Below, one piece after another: positions 1-12,450 of a DNA stretch of 64,000 nt (positions are counted from its first letter, which is position 1; each line of letters begins with the position of its first letter). This DNA is from Protonemura montana. Taxonomy: Eukaryota; Arthropoda; Insecta; Plecoptera; Nemouridae. The translations under genes and the position numbers were made by a program. The DNA is taken from contig OX387604.1 of the NCBI GenBank assembly GCA_947568835.1, forward strand, positions 28,497,351 to 28,561,350, in the 5' to 3' direction. Under the pieces are notes generated by a model. The model did no database searches, was not told the origin of the DNA, and saw nothing but the letters and a program-made list of their open reading frames with translations.

Positions 1-542
1 TCTCTGCAGCACAAAGCGCCTTTTCTTTTCTCCAAGCCTGAAACTCACTTAAGTTTCTAAAAGCAGTCCCGCGTCATTTGTATTAACCCTTGACGGCGCT
101 TTCGCTGCCCCAGGTAAGACGGCGTCCCCACACTTATTCCTCAACCACCCCTCGCAAATCATCCCCCCCCCCCCCCGTCACGCCCCTTCCCAACCCACAC
201 CGAGATCCCCATTCCACTGACACAACAAGGAACATTAAATTAAACCCAGATATGAAAGAGCAAATCTGCTGCAGGAGAGAGCTAATTTCTTTTCTATCTA
301 AATTTGTGCGCTATGCCTGGTAAATTATCACAATAAATAAATTTATAATCATGAATTAAACTGTCAGATTTTAAAGCATTGGAGCATAATTCTATCCGCG
401 AAGATATCTACTATAAATCATATCGCGCGAATAGTACCCGAAGGATTATAGAATGAACGTTGAAGCACCGCTCCATCAGCTGATGGCAACGGCCAAGGAA
501 GATATGTCCACATTTGCAGATGTTACAAAATGTTGGTATCTT
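1..542. other. Unique AT-rich sequence with a C14 run
   Basis: I see no gene here. A run of 14 C lies at 163-176. The short open frame across it is interrupted-looking, proline-rich and low in complexity, so it is not called. Confidence 0.5.
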
Positions 543-626
543 GTGATGATACTGTGATGATACTGTGATGATTCTGTGATGATACTGTGATGATACTGTG
601 ATGATACTGTGATGATTCTGTGATGT
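543..626. repeat. 11-bp minisatellite, about 7.6 copies
   Basis: The unit GTGATGATACT repeats head to tail. Two units carry an A-to-T change (ATTCT instead of ATACT). There are no indels. Confidence 0.9.
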
Positions 627-2268
627 ATTTATTAGTTTTTAAAATGCGTCAACATTTGTTACCAGGTGCATTTCAACGGATAACGATTATCAAAGAAAAT
701 CGCTTGGTGGGAACCCGCACAGAAAAGCGATTTAATCCAATTGGAAAGGTGGGAAATGTAATTTAAAGTATTTTCTTTTACTTTATTCCAGTTTGAACCA
801 TCTATCTTGCTATGATCAAACTTCAGGATTCATTTGGAAATAAGTGGAAACTCTTGGACGTGCCACCTTTTCTACGGATAGAAAATCAACCATTTTGAGT
901 GATGAAAATGTCTTCCATTAGCAGTAAAATCTATAAAGAATCAATAAATGTTGAGAAACTGCATACAGAGTTCAATCAGTTGTTCAGTAAATCTAGCAGA
1001 AGCATGCTTATAGCAGCAAACATCTAACAGCGTATTCGCGTTCAACCAACTCGCTATTGTCTTTTTATCCGAACCATCTTTTCATGCAGCACGTATTTCC
1101 TATTAGCTGAAGCGACAAATATGCGACTCTCATGCAGTGGTAGCTTACAATCATTTTACGAACCTAAACATGTCGTTTGATTCTAGCTTGAGCTTTGACA
1201 ATCGCATAGAATCGTTGATGGTAACCGAGCGACTAAAAGCAATTGCCTCTAATGCGAGCCTATTCCTCTTGCCAAGATCCAAACTAAATTAATATTGGAG
1301 AGACTGAGACATGGTCCATAGAGGAACCAGAATCACTTAAAGGAAAACACAATTAAAATCGTTTTCTTTCGTTTTCAAAGTCGTTTCAAGCCATTGCTTG
1401 AAAATTAGTACCCTATCTTTCCGAACAGAAGAGGATCACTCCAACCGTTTAGCTATTGCCTGCACTGAAATCATTTTAACTATCTTGGCGAAGAAAGGAG
1501 CATGGTTCATAAAGTTTAGTTAAATTTGAGATATCTCTTAAAAGCAGCAAACACTTGTGCAAGTCTTGCAGTTTAATAATAATATGTGCACTGACTGCGA
1601 CAGCTTTTCATATGCATGCAAGTTCTGTGTGGAAGTATCTGCTACTCCGTGATTCTGAAAAACTTCTCATTTTATTAACCGCTGGCGAAAACTGCAAATT
1701 CTTCCATGCAGCGTCACTTCAAAGGAAGCAGTTAAAGAGAAAGAATATAATCCCAATGCCGCTTTTGATTCAAACAAACCAGCAAAGAAACAAATAAATA
1801 AACAAGCTGTAGGAGGATGGCGTGACAAGATCTTTGAAGAATCGCGGGAAGATGAAATGAACTTTGTTTAGCCAAAGCGACAGACCGATTTGGCCAGGCC
1901 CGGGTTGCACATCGGGCCCAGTGCCCACGTGTCAGCTGATTTATATCAATTCGCTTGCGCTCGTTCCTAATTAATGATGGATACCGCCTTGTCGTGTGAA
2001 CGTGCCAGTAAAATTCCTAATTTTCAAGCAAGCCTAAACATAACAACTCTTACATGAGATCACTGGTGACAAGATTCACAGCAAATTGGTTAGGAACTAC
2101 ATTGAAAAAAAAAAACACGTAAGACGGTTCCTTTGGCGTAAAAATGAATGCATATTATGATAAGCTTTGATATGAAGTGTCAGGACAGATAGTTCCCATC
2201 ACATCTCCAATCAGAACGCTGTTTTTTCCTATATTTCAAAATCAACCTATCACCATTTAGCATCCTCA
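627..2268. other. Unique AT-rich stretch, nothing recognised
   Basis: No repeat, RNA gene or convincing coding signal is visible. The longest open frame (1555-1797, plus) has no ATG at its start, no splice context and no recognisable motif. Confidence 0.5.
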
Positions 2269-2540
2269 TACCTCCTATGTTAGCACAGGTCCACGTCTTG
2301 ACTACCTCCTATGTTAGCACAGGTCCACGTCTAGACTACCTCCTATGTTAGCACAGGTCCACGTCTTGACTACCTCCTATGTTAGCACAGGTCCACGTCT
2401 TGACTACCTCCTATGTTAGCACAGGTCCACGTCTAGACTACCTCCTATGTTAGCACAGGTCCACGTCTTGACTACCTCCTATGTTAGCACAGGTCCACGT
2501 CTTGACTACCTCCTATGTTAGCACAGGTCCACGTCTAAAC
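2269..2540. repeat. 34-bp minisatellite, 8 copies with a 3-unit pattern
   Basis: Eight head-to-tail units of 34 bp start with TACCTCCTATGTTAGCACAG. They differ at the junction (CTTGAC or CTAGAC, the last CTAAAC). The order of the variants is T, A, T, T, A, T, T, A, which is a 102-bp higher-order period of three units. This suggests that the array grew by copying blocks of three units. Confidence 0.93.
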
Positions 2541-3299
2541 ACTTTTAGGGGTAAAAAATTATTCTAAGCGATCTAAAAAAAAACCAGTGTGTAAAAGAAG
2601 AGCGTGTCTGGGATTGCTATCGGATCAAATTTTGATAGTTTGAAAAACGTAGACGGGGCGAGTTTTTGAAACTGTTTAAAAAAAGCATCGATTTGGGTTT
2701 TTGGAAATATTTCAATAATATTAAAGAACTAACCTCTTACACATTACGATTGATTAATTTTATTGCTGCTTGCCTACCTCATCAACTTTGCTCGCAGATT
2801 GCTGACAAGAATTATCACTAACGTTTTGCCGCATGGCTTGAAAATAAAATTAAAGTGGAGTCTTTTGCTGCAAACTAAAATTATCATAAAGTCGGTAATT
2901 CACGAACGACAAGTGTGATTCAACATCGTTAAAAATCAGCTTTTAGAATCGAATCTAATAGAATCTAATTGAATCAATAAAATGACAAGAAATATGAAAT
3001 GAGTTTTCTTTATTTGATGGTTTGATGTCATGCTGACTGCGTCATTTATAAAACAAGTGTACGATAACACTGATATTAAATTCTACCAGATTCTGAATTT
3101 GATGCGCGTGTTTCAATGTCTTATCAATGTGAAGATAACAGATTAATCGCTGAAAGGATGCTCAATCGCAACATGGATCCCCTACACCTATTCTACATTT
3201 TTAATCTTATCTGAAACACTTTGAAAGCCGCTAAAAAAATGCCGTTTTTATGAGGATGAGAATAGGACAGGCAAAAGCTGCGAAAGAAGCCGTGATGAC
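2541..3299. other. Unique AT-rich stretch, nothing recognised
   Basis: No coding or RNA features seen. Confidence 0.5.
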
Positions 3300-3339
3300 T
3301 GAGGAATGATTGAGGAATGATTGAGGAATGATTGAGGAA
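3300..3339. repeat. 11-bp minisatellite, 3.6 copies
   Basis: The unit TGAGGAATGAT is repeated without change. Confidence 0.85.
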
Positions 3340-3704
3340 ACCGAGGGGACGAAGCATAGCCTATAAGCAGCATCCTATAATCAAAGCCTACGATGATGAG
3401 TATCACCTGTCGCTGCTTTATTTGTGATAACGTGTATCGAAGGGAAATCCTGATTCAATACGAAGATGCTAATATGTTTTACAGGAAAAAGCCAGGAGTA
3501 TTTAATGGCGATTGGCAATCATAAAGTAAATTGACACAAGGGAATCATTGCACCGTGATAACACGATTATTTTGCGTTACACAACAGTTCAATTATTTTC
3601 TCATAATTTGGGAAAAACGATGAAGGTGCTATATTTCACCTTTGGGAAGTGGCGGTTCTACGCACAGATGCCTAGTCATTGGTAAGAGAGCTAGAGGTGC
3701 TAGA

Positions 3705-3840
3705 GGGGGGGGGGGGGGGGGGGTGTAGGTGTAGGTGGTGAATCGAGTCAGCCATGGGCCCAAGACAAGCATACAAAAGAAGGGGCGCCTACCAGGCCAA
3801 GGGTTGCGCCCTGCCCTGCCCTTGCCACCCCCCCCCCCCC
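3705..3840. repeat. G19 tract facing a C13 tract
   Basis: A run of 19 G (3705-3723) is followed 104 bp later by a run of 13 C (3828-3840). The two tracts are complementary, so this is an inverted pair that could form a stem; the G tract could also form a quadruplex. The glycine- and proline-rich frame across it (minus, 3629-3856) follows from the homopolymers and is not called as a gene. Confidence 0.85.
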
Positions 3841-5465
3841 TCAACCCAAATAGCATACAGTGAACTTACTACGAGAGGCTACAGCACGAGGTGGTGTTCT
3901 CAATCGTATGAACACCAATAACTAGGCTAGACCCCAACAGAGCATCTCGTAATGAGATTGAAAATTTACCCTTGGCGCATAGACATAAAAAGAAAATGTA
4001 CAAAGAACTACTGTTCAAAAAATCCGCCAAAGAGCGAACTTGCATATTTCGTACATAGCAAAAACAAATAATCAGAAATTGTGCTGTTTACTTCATCATT
4101 TCAGCACGGCATTCACAAAAGAGTTCGCTCTTTGGCTCACATAGATCTCTGAAATGGCAAGGTACACGTGTCCCCTAGTTATTTCCACAATGATTAAAAC
4201 GAAGGACACCTTACTAATTGTGTTCACCGGGATATTTCTCTTGCGTGGAAATCTTTTGAAAGAAAACCTGTAACTTAACAGATAACTATAGTTTTCTTGT
4301 TTCCTTTTTCGCCTGTTATTTTTTTTTTTTCTATCTTTCACCGGAAACGTCCGCCGATCTTAGTCCCGTTAGTCCGTGAGGCCAACCGTTAAACTCTAAT
4401 ACCGAAGCCGTCGGCCATCAAAGTAGCTTCTCGATGAAGCGAACCAGAAAATTGAGTGTCTTCACAGATTCCTGATATATAAATAAGTAAGCATCCTTCC
4501 CTTAATAGTATGTCACACCACGTGGAGTTGGTTTCTTTGTCTAGTCGATATATACGTGTAGAGATAACTAGGGTACCATGATCTCAGGGCCAACTGCCTA
4601 CAGAAGTGAAGGGAATTGGCTGGCTCCCAAATTAGCCCGCAACGGACATACGCACAGAATGCTCGCACATATCACGCGTATTTTCACTTGGTCCAAGATC
4701 ACAATAACTGCAAATGACCAATGGAACACCCACATCATTTAGCTACAAACTGTACTCATTGCACGCTGCATTTAGTGCTAATCAATTCTTTCCAAATGAT
4801 ACAATATCGTTATCCCATGGGAGAGTTAACACTTTTAGCGACTTGAATAATCAAACCTGATAAAATGAGATATCATTTTCCAGATAAGAAATTGTAAGTG
4901 CAATGATAACATGGTTTCGATAACGAGAGTTACAAAACTGACGGTAGAGTGTCAGATATTGGAAGCATCGAGGAACCACGATAATAAATGATTGCGAAGC
5001 CAAACAGTCGAGAGCAAATATCGTTACCTACCAAAAGTTAGCTACAAATCACTTTCATCTGAACATTGGGGACAGATAAAATGATCAGCGACCAGCGCGC
5101 TACATGCAAGGCGACCGACACGCTCCTAGCGTCATGGGACTGTAGATGATCAACGTTTCTCCCAGCTTCTAGCTAATGTCACACCACTAGCTACACGTAA
5201 AGCCAAAACAAACACGCCAACAGACAAGGACTGCTGATTTCATTAAATGCTATCAGTATTAAAGTACAATCGATCACACCACACTTATTATCTCTGTGCC
5301 AAAACGTGTTAAAATACTTTAACGATTTGTAGTAAATTGTACGGCAGATAATTAAATTTGTATGCTTGGTGATTGAAAATACAAATCGGTACATGTACTC
5401 GTTTTGTCGTTTTTGTCGACACGATATCAGATCGAGCATTTCACTTCGCATTTGATCAGTTACTC
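3841..5465. other. Unique AT-rich stretch, nothing recognised
   Basis: Only short lysine-rich or low-complexity frames are present. No splice-supported exon was seen. Confidence 0.45.
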
Positions 5466-5518
5466 GTGCTGATGGTGCTGATGGAGCTGATGGTGCTGAT
5501 GGTGCTGATGGTGCTGAC
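5466..5518. repeat. 9-bp minisatellite, about 6 copies
   Basis: The unit GTGCTGATG repeats, with one unit carrying GAGCTGATG. On the minus strand the period of nine reads Ser-Ala-Pro repeatedly inside a 123-codon frame, which is most simply a by-product of the repeat. Confidence 0.85.
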
Positions 5519-5895
5519 GATACAAAATAATCAACCTCGCAATTCTTCGGGTCGCTTATCATTCGTTAGCGCAGAATGAAAATCACGGAGACATGCAGGC
5601 TGAGAAACAGTCTCATATTCAAAGGCCACTCTGAATCCGGCTTCGGGAATTTATGCTCTTGTATATATTCTTTCAAGAGATTTTGTTCCCCTCTCAATTA
5701 GTTTGTTGGGAAGATTTTACAGGTCTTTATACTTGCGTTTATTAAATTGGGAGGGCTTATATCGTATTCTTTCTAAAGTTCACTTTTCGCAGCCCTTAAA
5801 TTAAATGTCGAAACCTTGCTCAAAGGTACCACTACCAACGAATGTGTGCCACAGTGGGTGTCATTTGCTCCCACCCATCCCTCTATGCACTCCCA

Positions 5896-5907
5896 CCCCC
5901 CCCCCCC
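5896..5907. repeat. C12 homopolymer
   Basis: Twelve consecutive C within a C/A-rich patch. Confidence 0.85.
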
Positions 5908-8333
5908 TCACCAACAACAACCACCCGCACCACTCACCATGCCAATGCATTGCAAGTATGCGATAAAAAATAGATTATCGAGAGGCAGAAACAGCGAATT
6001 GCTAGTTAATAATGTGCATTATCGGTCACTGGAATAACAAATGAACCGTATACTTAGATCCATATTCAAGTTGGGTGAATTATAGTACATTACCTCAGTC
6101 CCATACTCTGTATTTTGTAATCCTCTTAAAACACGCTCATTTGATATAGAAGGGTAAGCCTTTGCCTCCCCAAAATCGCTCTGCCGGCTCTTCGGGCGTG
6201 ATCATTTTTCCAACTGGATCAGCATACAAAGGGGCATGGGAAGGTGGTAGGTACCTTGTCTTGATATCCCTGTAACTGTCTTCTGATGTATGTGTACCAG
6301 TTAAACGCTCTGTTCCAAACCAGGGGTCGAGTACATTTCAGTCACCAGCCGAGCCCCGTTACAGGATAAGGTGGATGGAGCTACAAACTTACTCGAGTAG
6401 AAAATCCAACCAGATAAAAATATATAATACCAGAATAATAGCTTCCGTTTCGTGCAATGTCTAAAGGCAGGGTTTGAAAACAGGCGAGCTCATCTCCCCA
6501 CTCTACTCGGCTATTAGGAGTTTTCGCGATGTGATACGAGTTTGGCTAATTTTGTTTGAATCCGTACGTCCCTTTCAGTAAAGATTTTGAGTCGAATTGG
6601 ACAGCGCCTTCAGTGATCCGTAGCAAATCTTCATTTATCTAAGCGTGTCCTTAGCCTTAGGAGCATTTTGATCAAAAGCCAAATGGCTGGTAGTGTTTTA
6701 GCTTGCGATACAGTCGAAACTGTGACAAGCTAGGTTGGATTTACGCTAGACTATATTTAACATGCGTATGAGTATGACAAAACCACAGCACCTAATCCGC
6801 TCATCAGCCAGGAGAGGAAGGCTACTGCACCCTACAAATAATCAAGGGTGCGCCGGAGCTTGCACTCAAGCAATGTCCTGCATTCCATTCATTTCAAATC
6901 GGCTTAACTAATTACCAAAAAGGTTTTTGCTCTCTCTTCGACACACTGTGTCCTTCGTGGAGCCTCGCTGTTCATGCGTTCCCTCTCCGCTACTCACAAT
7001 CCCAACCCAAACCAAGCACTTCGTTCCGGTTCCAGCCTCTCATTGTATGGACGCAAAATAGGCAACATAATCCAATGGAAGGGAATTAAAAAATACTCTC
7101 TTATCCAGTCGAATACCCTCCCCTCTTTTCCACCCACCCCTCTTGATTAAATACAAAAGCCACATTCAGCTTTTAGATAGAGTAAATATCAATTTTGTGC
7201 AAATATTTTTGCTTGTATCAAGGAAGTAAATAACTCTGAAAAGGGTTTTAAACTCATAAAACATAATGGCTGAAATTGTGTTGCTTTTCAGTGGAGGCCG
7301 GGTCGAAGGTATGTTGAATTAAAGCATGCAGAAAATTATTTTTCCATCCGTTAGGAAATATGTGTTTGTGTTTGTGGTAAAAGAAAAAAAAACAACGAGA
7401 TTTGTTTAATGGAAATATTTGAAAAATTGGAGTTCAGAAAGTAGAGGGTAATAAAAATACGAAATTCTTTGAGTAACAAAATAAAAAAAAAACCTGCAAA
7501 ATAATTTCTCTGCAGTATGAAAGTCCTACAAAAGCACAGCTTCAAAACCACTTAAACAAGCAATTGCATCCATAATGGCATCCTTGGATTAAAAAATGTC
7601 GGGTTTCCTGACAAATATATTCTCTTATATGTAATCTTGTACATGTAATTATAAAGCAAACCTCCTCATTTCGGCAGTTGGGAAGACCGCTTGATGCCAG
7701 CGTGTACCTTGGCGCATCAGGATGCAATGATGTCTGAAGCATGCAAATCGAGACGAGGAGAGGACGACTCATAGAATATGGGCGGTGTAGTAACAAGTAA
7801 TTGAAGTTGTAAACATCGCGACAACCCATAACCTTTATCTATCCCCTGAGTAGAAAGCTGAGCTGTTAAAAGTCAAGCCATGTGTTAGCATGGAAGAACA
7901 TTAGCAGTAGTACCAAGTAGTACCAAGTAGTACTCATGCGAGCAGTCGGCGTGTCCGCATCTGATCGTAAACTAGCAACCAGAATGCCTAATCAGCCATT
8001 CAGGCACCTTCTGAAAATTAGTGACATTTTAACTTTGTTAATGTTGTTAATGTTCGAGCCGAAAAAGCCTGTCTGTTGCTTAGTTACGGCCCCTTCCAGC
8101 TACACCACAAGAGTAAAGAAACGTGTCACGTCATTATCGATTAGCAGTGCTTAATAATATTACGACAAATCTAATTAACTGGAATGAAAAAATGACAGCC
8201 ATTTAGACAGGCTTGACTTATCGCCCACAAATGGCTTAAATGTACAATAAATAGCTTTCGTGTGTTCACGCTGCTTTTCAGTTAGGAGAACAATTTAAAG
8301 GCACGTGACGTGACCAAGCGCCCTGGAACGGGG
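5908..8333. other. Unique AT-rich stretch with a small 10-bp repeat
   Basis: AGTAGTACCA is repeated about three times near 7905-7933. A 95-codon ATG frame on the minus strand (7542-7829) has no recognisable domain and no splice context. No other feature was found. Confidence 0.4.
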
Positions 8334-8467
8334 ATCAAGGAATGTGAAACAAGGAATGTGGAACAAGGAATGTGGATCAAGGAATGTGGAACAAGGAATA
8401 GAAACCTTGCTGTGAAACAAGGAATAGAAACCTTGCTGTGAAACAAGGAATAGAAACCTTGCTGTGA
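8334..8467. repeat. Two adjoining minisatellites sharing an AACAAGGAAT core
   Basis: From 8334 to about 8400 a 14-bp unit (AACAAGGAATGTGG) repeats about 4.7 times. It runs directly into about three copies of a 26-bp unit that keeps the AACAAGGAAT core and adds AGAAACCTTGCTGTG. CAAGG and CCTTG inside the 26-bp unit are complementary. The shared core suggests that the second array grew from the edge of the first. Confidence 0.88.
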
Positions 8468-8538
8468 AATGGCGGAGACTCCATTTTCAAGCCTCTAGAC
8501 GAAAGGCTCCGAAATATAAATTAGTTGGAAACGCGATC

Positions 8539-9072
8539 GAGTGTTCTAGGGCAGGCTGGAAAGGGGGTGGAGTGTATTTGAGTGTTCTAGGGCAGGCTGG
8601 AAAGGGGGTGGAGTGTATTTGAGTGTTCTAGGGCAGGCTGGAAAGGGGGTGGAGTGTATTTGAGTGTTCTAGGGCAGGCTGGAAAGGGGGTGGAGTGTAT
8701 TTGAGTGTTCTAGAGCAGGCTGGAAAGGGGGTGGAGTGTAATTGAGTGTTCTAGGGCAGGCTGGAAAGGGAGTGGAGTTTATTGAGTGTTCTAGGGCAGG
8801 CTGGAAAGGGGGTGGAGTGTATTTGAGTGTTCTAGAGCAGGCTGGAAAAGGGGTGGAGTGTATTTGAGTGTTCTAGGGCAGGCTGGAAAAGGGGTGGAGT
8901 GTATTTGAGTGTTCTAGGGCAGGCTGGAAAGGGGGTGGAGTGTATTTGAGTGTTCTAGAGCAGGCTGGAAAGGAGGTGGAGTGTATTTGAGTGTTCTAGA
9001 GCAGGCTGGAAATGGGGTGGAGTGTATTTGAGTGTTCTAGGGGCAGGCTGGAAAGGGGTGGAGGGTATTTGA
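8539..9072. repeat. 41-bp minisatellite, 13 copies, Jeffreys-like GGGCAGG core
   Basis: Thirteen copies of a 41-bp unit contain GTTCTAGGGCAGGCTGGAAA followed by a GGGGGTGGAG block. Units differ by single substitutions (AGAGCAGG for AGGGCAGG, AAGGGG for GGGGG) and a few 1-bp indels. GGGCAGG is the heart of the classic hypervariable human minisatellite core. That resemblance is established knowledge; any recombination role here is inference. Confidence 0.93.
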
Positions 9073-10699
9073 GCGAGTGTTGGTTTGCCTGATATTTTAT
9101 TCGGGTAGGCAGAGATCGAGCTCTAATAGGGATCAGTTGCTTTGGGGGAATCGCTCCTACCGCATGGTATGTAGTCGCCAGTAATCCGGCACAGCATCAT
9201 TCAATTCCACAGCAATTATTTCAATAATTAAATTTTGTGCTAAAAATGTAATTAAATTACCAAAGTTGAAAATAGACCGCAAACAATAGCGGTCACATCA
9301 TGGGCATTAAATGAGCATCTAAATGATAATATAGGTATATTCCGGTCGAGCCTGCAGTAGGTGTTGTATTCGTTATAAAACTCTACGCTACAACATTTAA
9401 ACAATGAAGACCACACAAACATCAACTCAAATCAAACAATGCACGGGCTATGTGTTATAAAGAATGCAATGTAGAAGCTAATTAATCGAAATGTGGAATT
9501 ATTCACATTTTTATAAACGACAAACTATTTGCGAGCATTCCCAGAACCGATTCTTTATGCTAAGCATGACTGTGGCCAGACACCAATTTTATTGGAAATT
9601 CAATTTCTAATAATCGACGGATCACTTCTATTTGTTATTTTCAATAAACAATAAGGAACGTATATTCCTTTCTATCACTTCGTGCCAGCATGCAAGCCCA
9701 ATCAATAATAAATCTTTGGATTTCGATCGAATTTTGGGAAATCTTGAATAAATAATGTGTGATTCCTCGAAACCTAATGATCTTCTTGAACGAATTGTGG
9801 CTCTACTCGAGCAAGAGTGATAATACCGCATTGAAATCGAAATCAATATTACTAGTTTGATCGCAGGGAACGGGAACTGGCTGTAATGTATTCGAGTTTC
9901 GGCTTGACTGGCTTGGAGCATTTCACTTCTACTAAAACATTTCCCGAAAAGAAAATCAATGAAAGAATTACGTAATTCTGTAGAATTTAAAAAAAAGCAT
10001 GCACATGCCGTTCGCCGGCTCCCACTTTTGGGGTGGATGGCAATTGCGTCAATAAATAGGGGCTCTTTTTAATCATTGATTACATTCACGGAAGGTCCCA
10101 GCTAAAAATTGCGATCTACGTGATTACGTATATGCCAAAAGCAATAACCCTTTATCAAAGATAAACAAGGGGTGTTGAGTTTAATCAGCACCTCCTCCCT
10201 ACCACAATCACCTTTGCTGCATCTAGGTTTGATAAGAGAAATAGCGTCCAGCAAATCATAACCAAAGAATCTATCCGTTATTAAAATTAACTTGGCTACT
10301 GAAATATCACATTAGCAGGAAATAGGACTCATCGGTGGTGACATTTCCCGTGCAATTTTTGGGAATGTCACGTGTCTTTCCAGAAGAACGTGAAGCTTGA
10401 TAGGGAACGTCACCATGCAATGGGGTGTCGCGACGCATTTGTAAAGCAAGCAGCTTATTCAGAAATAATTTAACATTTTCTTACCTTGGCTCAGTTTTGT
10501 TTTGTTAATATTAGCATCATTATTAAACCGGACTATTTTTATTTCCTCCCGCCCAAGAATTCATAGTCGTCTCATAAAAAAAAATATATAAATATAATAA
10601 AGATCCACCACAGTTCAGGTAAACCTAACGATGAGCGCGGATTTTTTCAATTGAATACATTTCAATAAAATGTGTCATGGCTTTCGTCGCGTTTCTCTT
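9073..10699. other. Unique AT-rich stretch, nothing recognised
   Basis: No tandem repeat or RNA gene. The 97-codon minus frame at 9628-9921 has no recognisable motif. Confidence 0.45.
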
Positions 10700-12283
10700 A
10701 ACTGCTAGTGCTACTAGCTGCCAGTGGTACAAGCTGCCAGTGGTACTAGCTGCCAGTGGTACTAGCTGCCAGTGGTACTAGCTGCCAGTGGTACTAGCTG
10801 CCAGTGGTACTAGCTGCCAGTGGTACTAGCTGCCAGTGGTACTAGCTGCCAGTGGTACTAGCTGCCAGTGCTACTAGCTGCCAGTGGTACTAGCTGTCAG
10901 TGATACTAGCTGCCAGTGGTACTAGCTGCCAGTGGTACTAGCTGCCAGTGGTACTAGCTGCCAGTGGTACTAGCTGCCAGTGGTACTAGCTGCCAGTGGT
11001 ACTAGCTGCCAGTGGTACTAGCTGCCAGTGGTACTAGCTGCCAGTGGTACTAGCTGTCAGTGATACTAGCTGCCAGTAGTACTAGCTGCCAGTGGTACTA
11101 GCTGCCAGTGGTACTAGCTGCCAGTGGTACTAGCTGTCAGTGATACTAGCTGTCAGTGGTACTAGCTGCCAGTGGTACTAGCTGCCAGTGGTACTAGCTG
11201 TCAGTGATACTAGCTGCCAGTGGTACTAGCTGCCAGTGGTACTAGCTGCCAGTGGTACTAGCTGCCAGTGGTACTAGCTGTCAGTGATACTAGCTGCCAG
11301 TGGTACTAGCTGCCAGTGGTACTAGCTGCCAGTGGTACTAGCTGCCAGTGGTACTAGCTGCCAGTGGTACTAGCTGCCAGTGGTACTAGCTGCCAGTGGT
11401 ACTAGCTGTCAGTGGTACTAGCTGCCAGTGGTACTAGCTGCCAGTGGTACTAGCTGCCAGTGGTACTAGCTGCCAGTGGTACTAGCTGTCAGTGGTACTA
11501 GCTGCCAGTGGTACTAGCTGCCAGTGGTACTAGCTGCCAGAGGTACTAGCTGCCAGTGGTACTAGCTGTCAGTGGTACTAGCTGCCAGTGGTACTAGCTG
11601 CCAGTGGTACTAGCTTTCAGTGGTACTAGCTGCCAGTGGTACTAGCTGCCAGTGGTACTAGCTGCCAGTGGTACTAGCTGCCAGTGGTACTAGCTGCCAG
11701 TGGTACTAGCTGCCAGTGGTACTAGCTGCCAGTGGTACTAGCTGCTAGTGGTACTAGCTGCCAGTGGTACTAGCTGTCAGTGGTACTAGCTGCCAGTGAT
11801 ACTAGCTGCCAGTGGTACTAGCTGTGGGTGGTACTAGCTGCCAGTGGTACGAGCTGCCAGTGGTACTAGCTGCCAGTGGTACTAGCTGCCAGTGGTACTA
11901 GCTGCCAGTGGTACTAGCTGCCAGTGGTACTAGCTGTGGGTGGTACTAGCTGCTAGTGGTACTAGCTGCCAGTGGTACTAGCTGCCAGTGGTACTAGCTG
12001 CCAGTGGTACTAGCTGCCAGTGGTACTAGCTGCCAGTGGTACTAGCTGCCAGTGGTACTAGCTGCCAGTGGTACTAGCTGCCAGTGGTACTAGCTGCCAG
12101 TGGTACTAGCTGCCAGTGGTACTAGCTGCCAGTGGTACTAGCTGCCAGTGGTACTAGCTGCCAGTGGTACTAGCTGCCAGTGATACTAGCTGCCAGTGGT
12201 ACTAGCTGCCAGTGGTACTAGCTGCCAGTGGTACTAGCTGCCAGTGATACTAGCTGCCAGTGGTACTAGCTGTCAGTGGTACA
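10700..12283. repeat. 16-bp minisatellite, about 99 copies
   Basis: The consensus TACTAGCTGCCAGTGG runs for almost 1.6 kb. Variants recur along the array (GTCAGTGG, GTCAGTGATAC, GTGGGTGG, GCTAGTGG), in scattered blocks that indicate repeated duplication of multi-unit segments. It has no sustained open frame and is not coding. It is followed after about 165 bp by an unrelated 10-bp array. Confidence 0.97.
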
Positions 12284-12450
12284 AGTAGATATATACGGGT
12301 CTTCAGTGTACTAGGAATGTTTTAGTGTCCAGGAATTTAATAATATATCGTATATAGTCAGCCACAAAGACAGACCGCAAGACCCGAGACCAAGGAGACG
12401 GAACACCACGTGACCACTTTGAAATCAGGACAAGTCACTGGAGTAATTGC

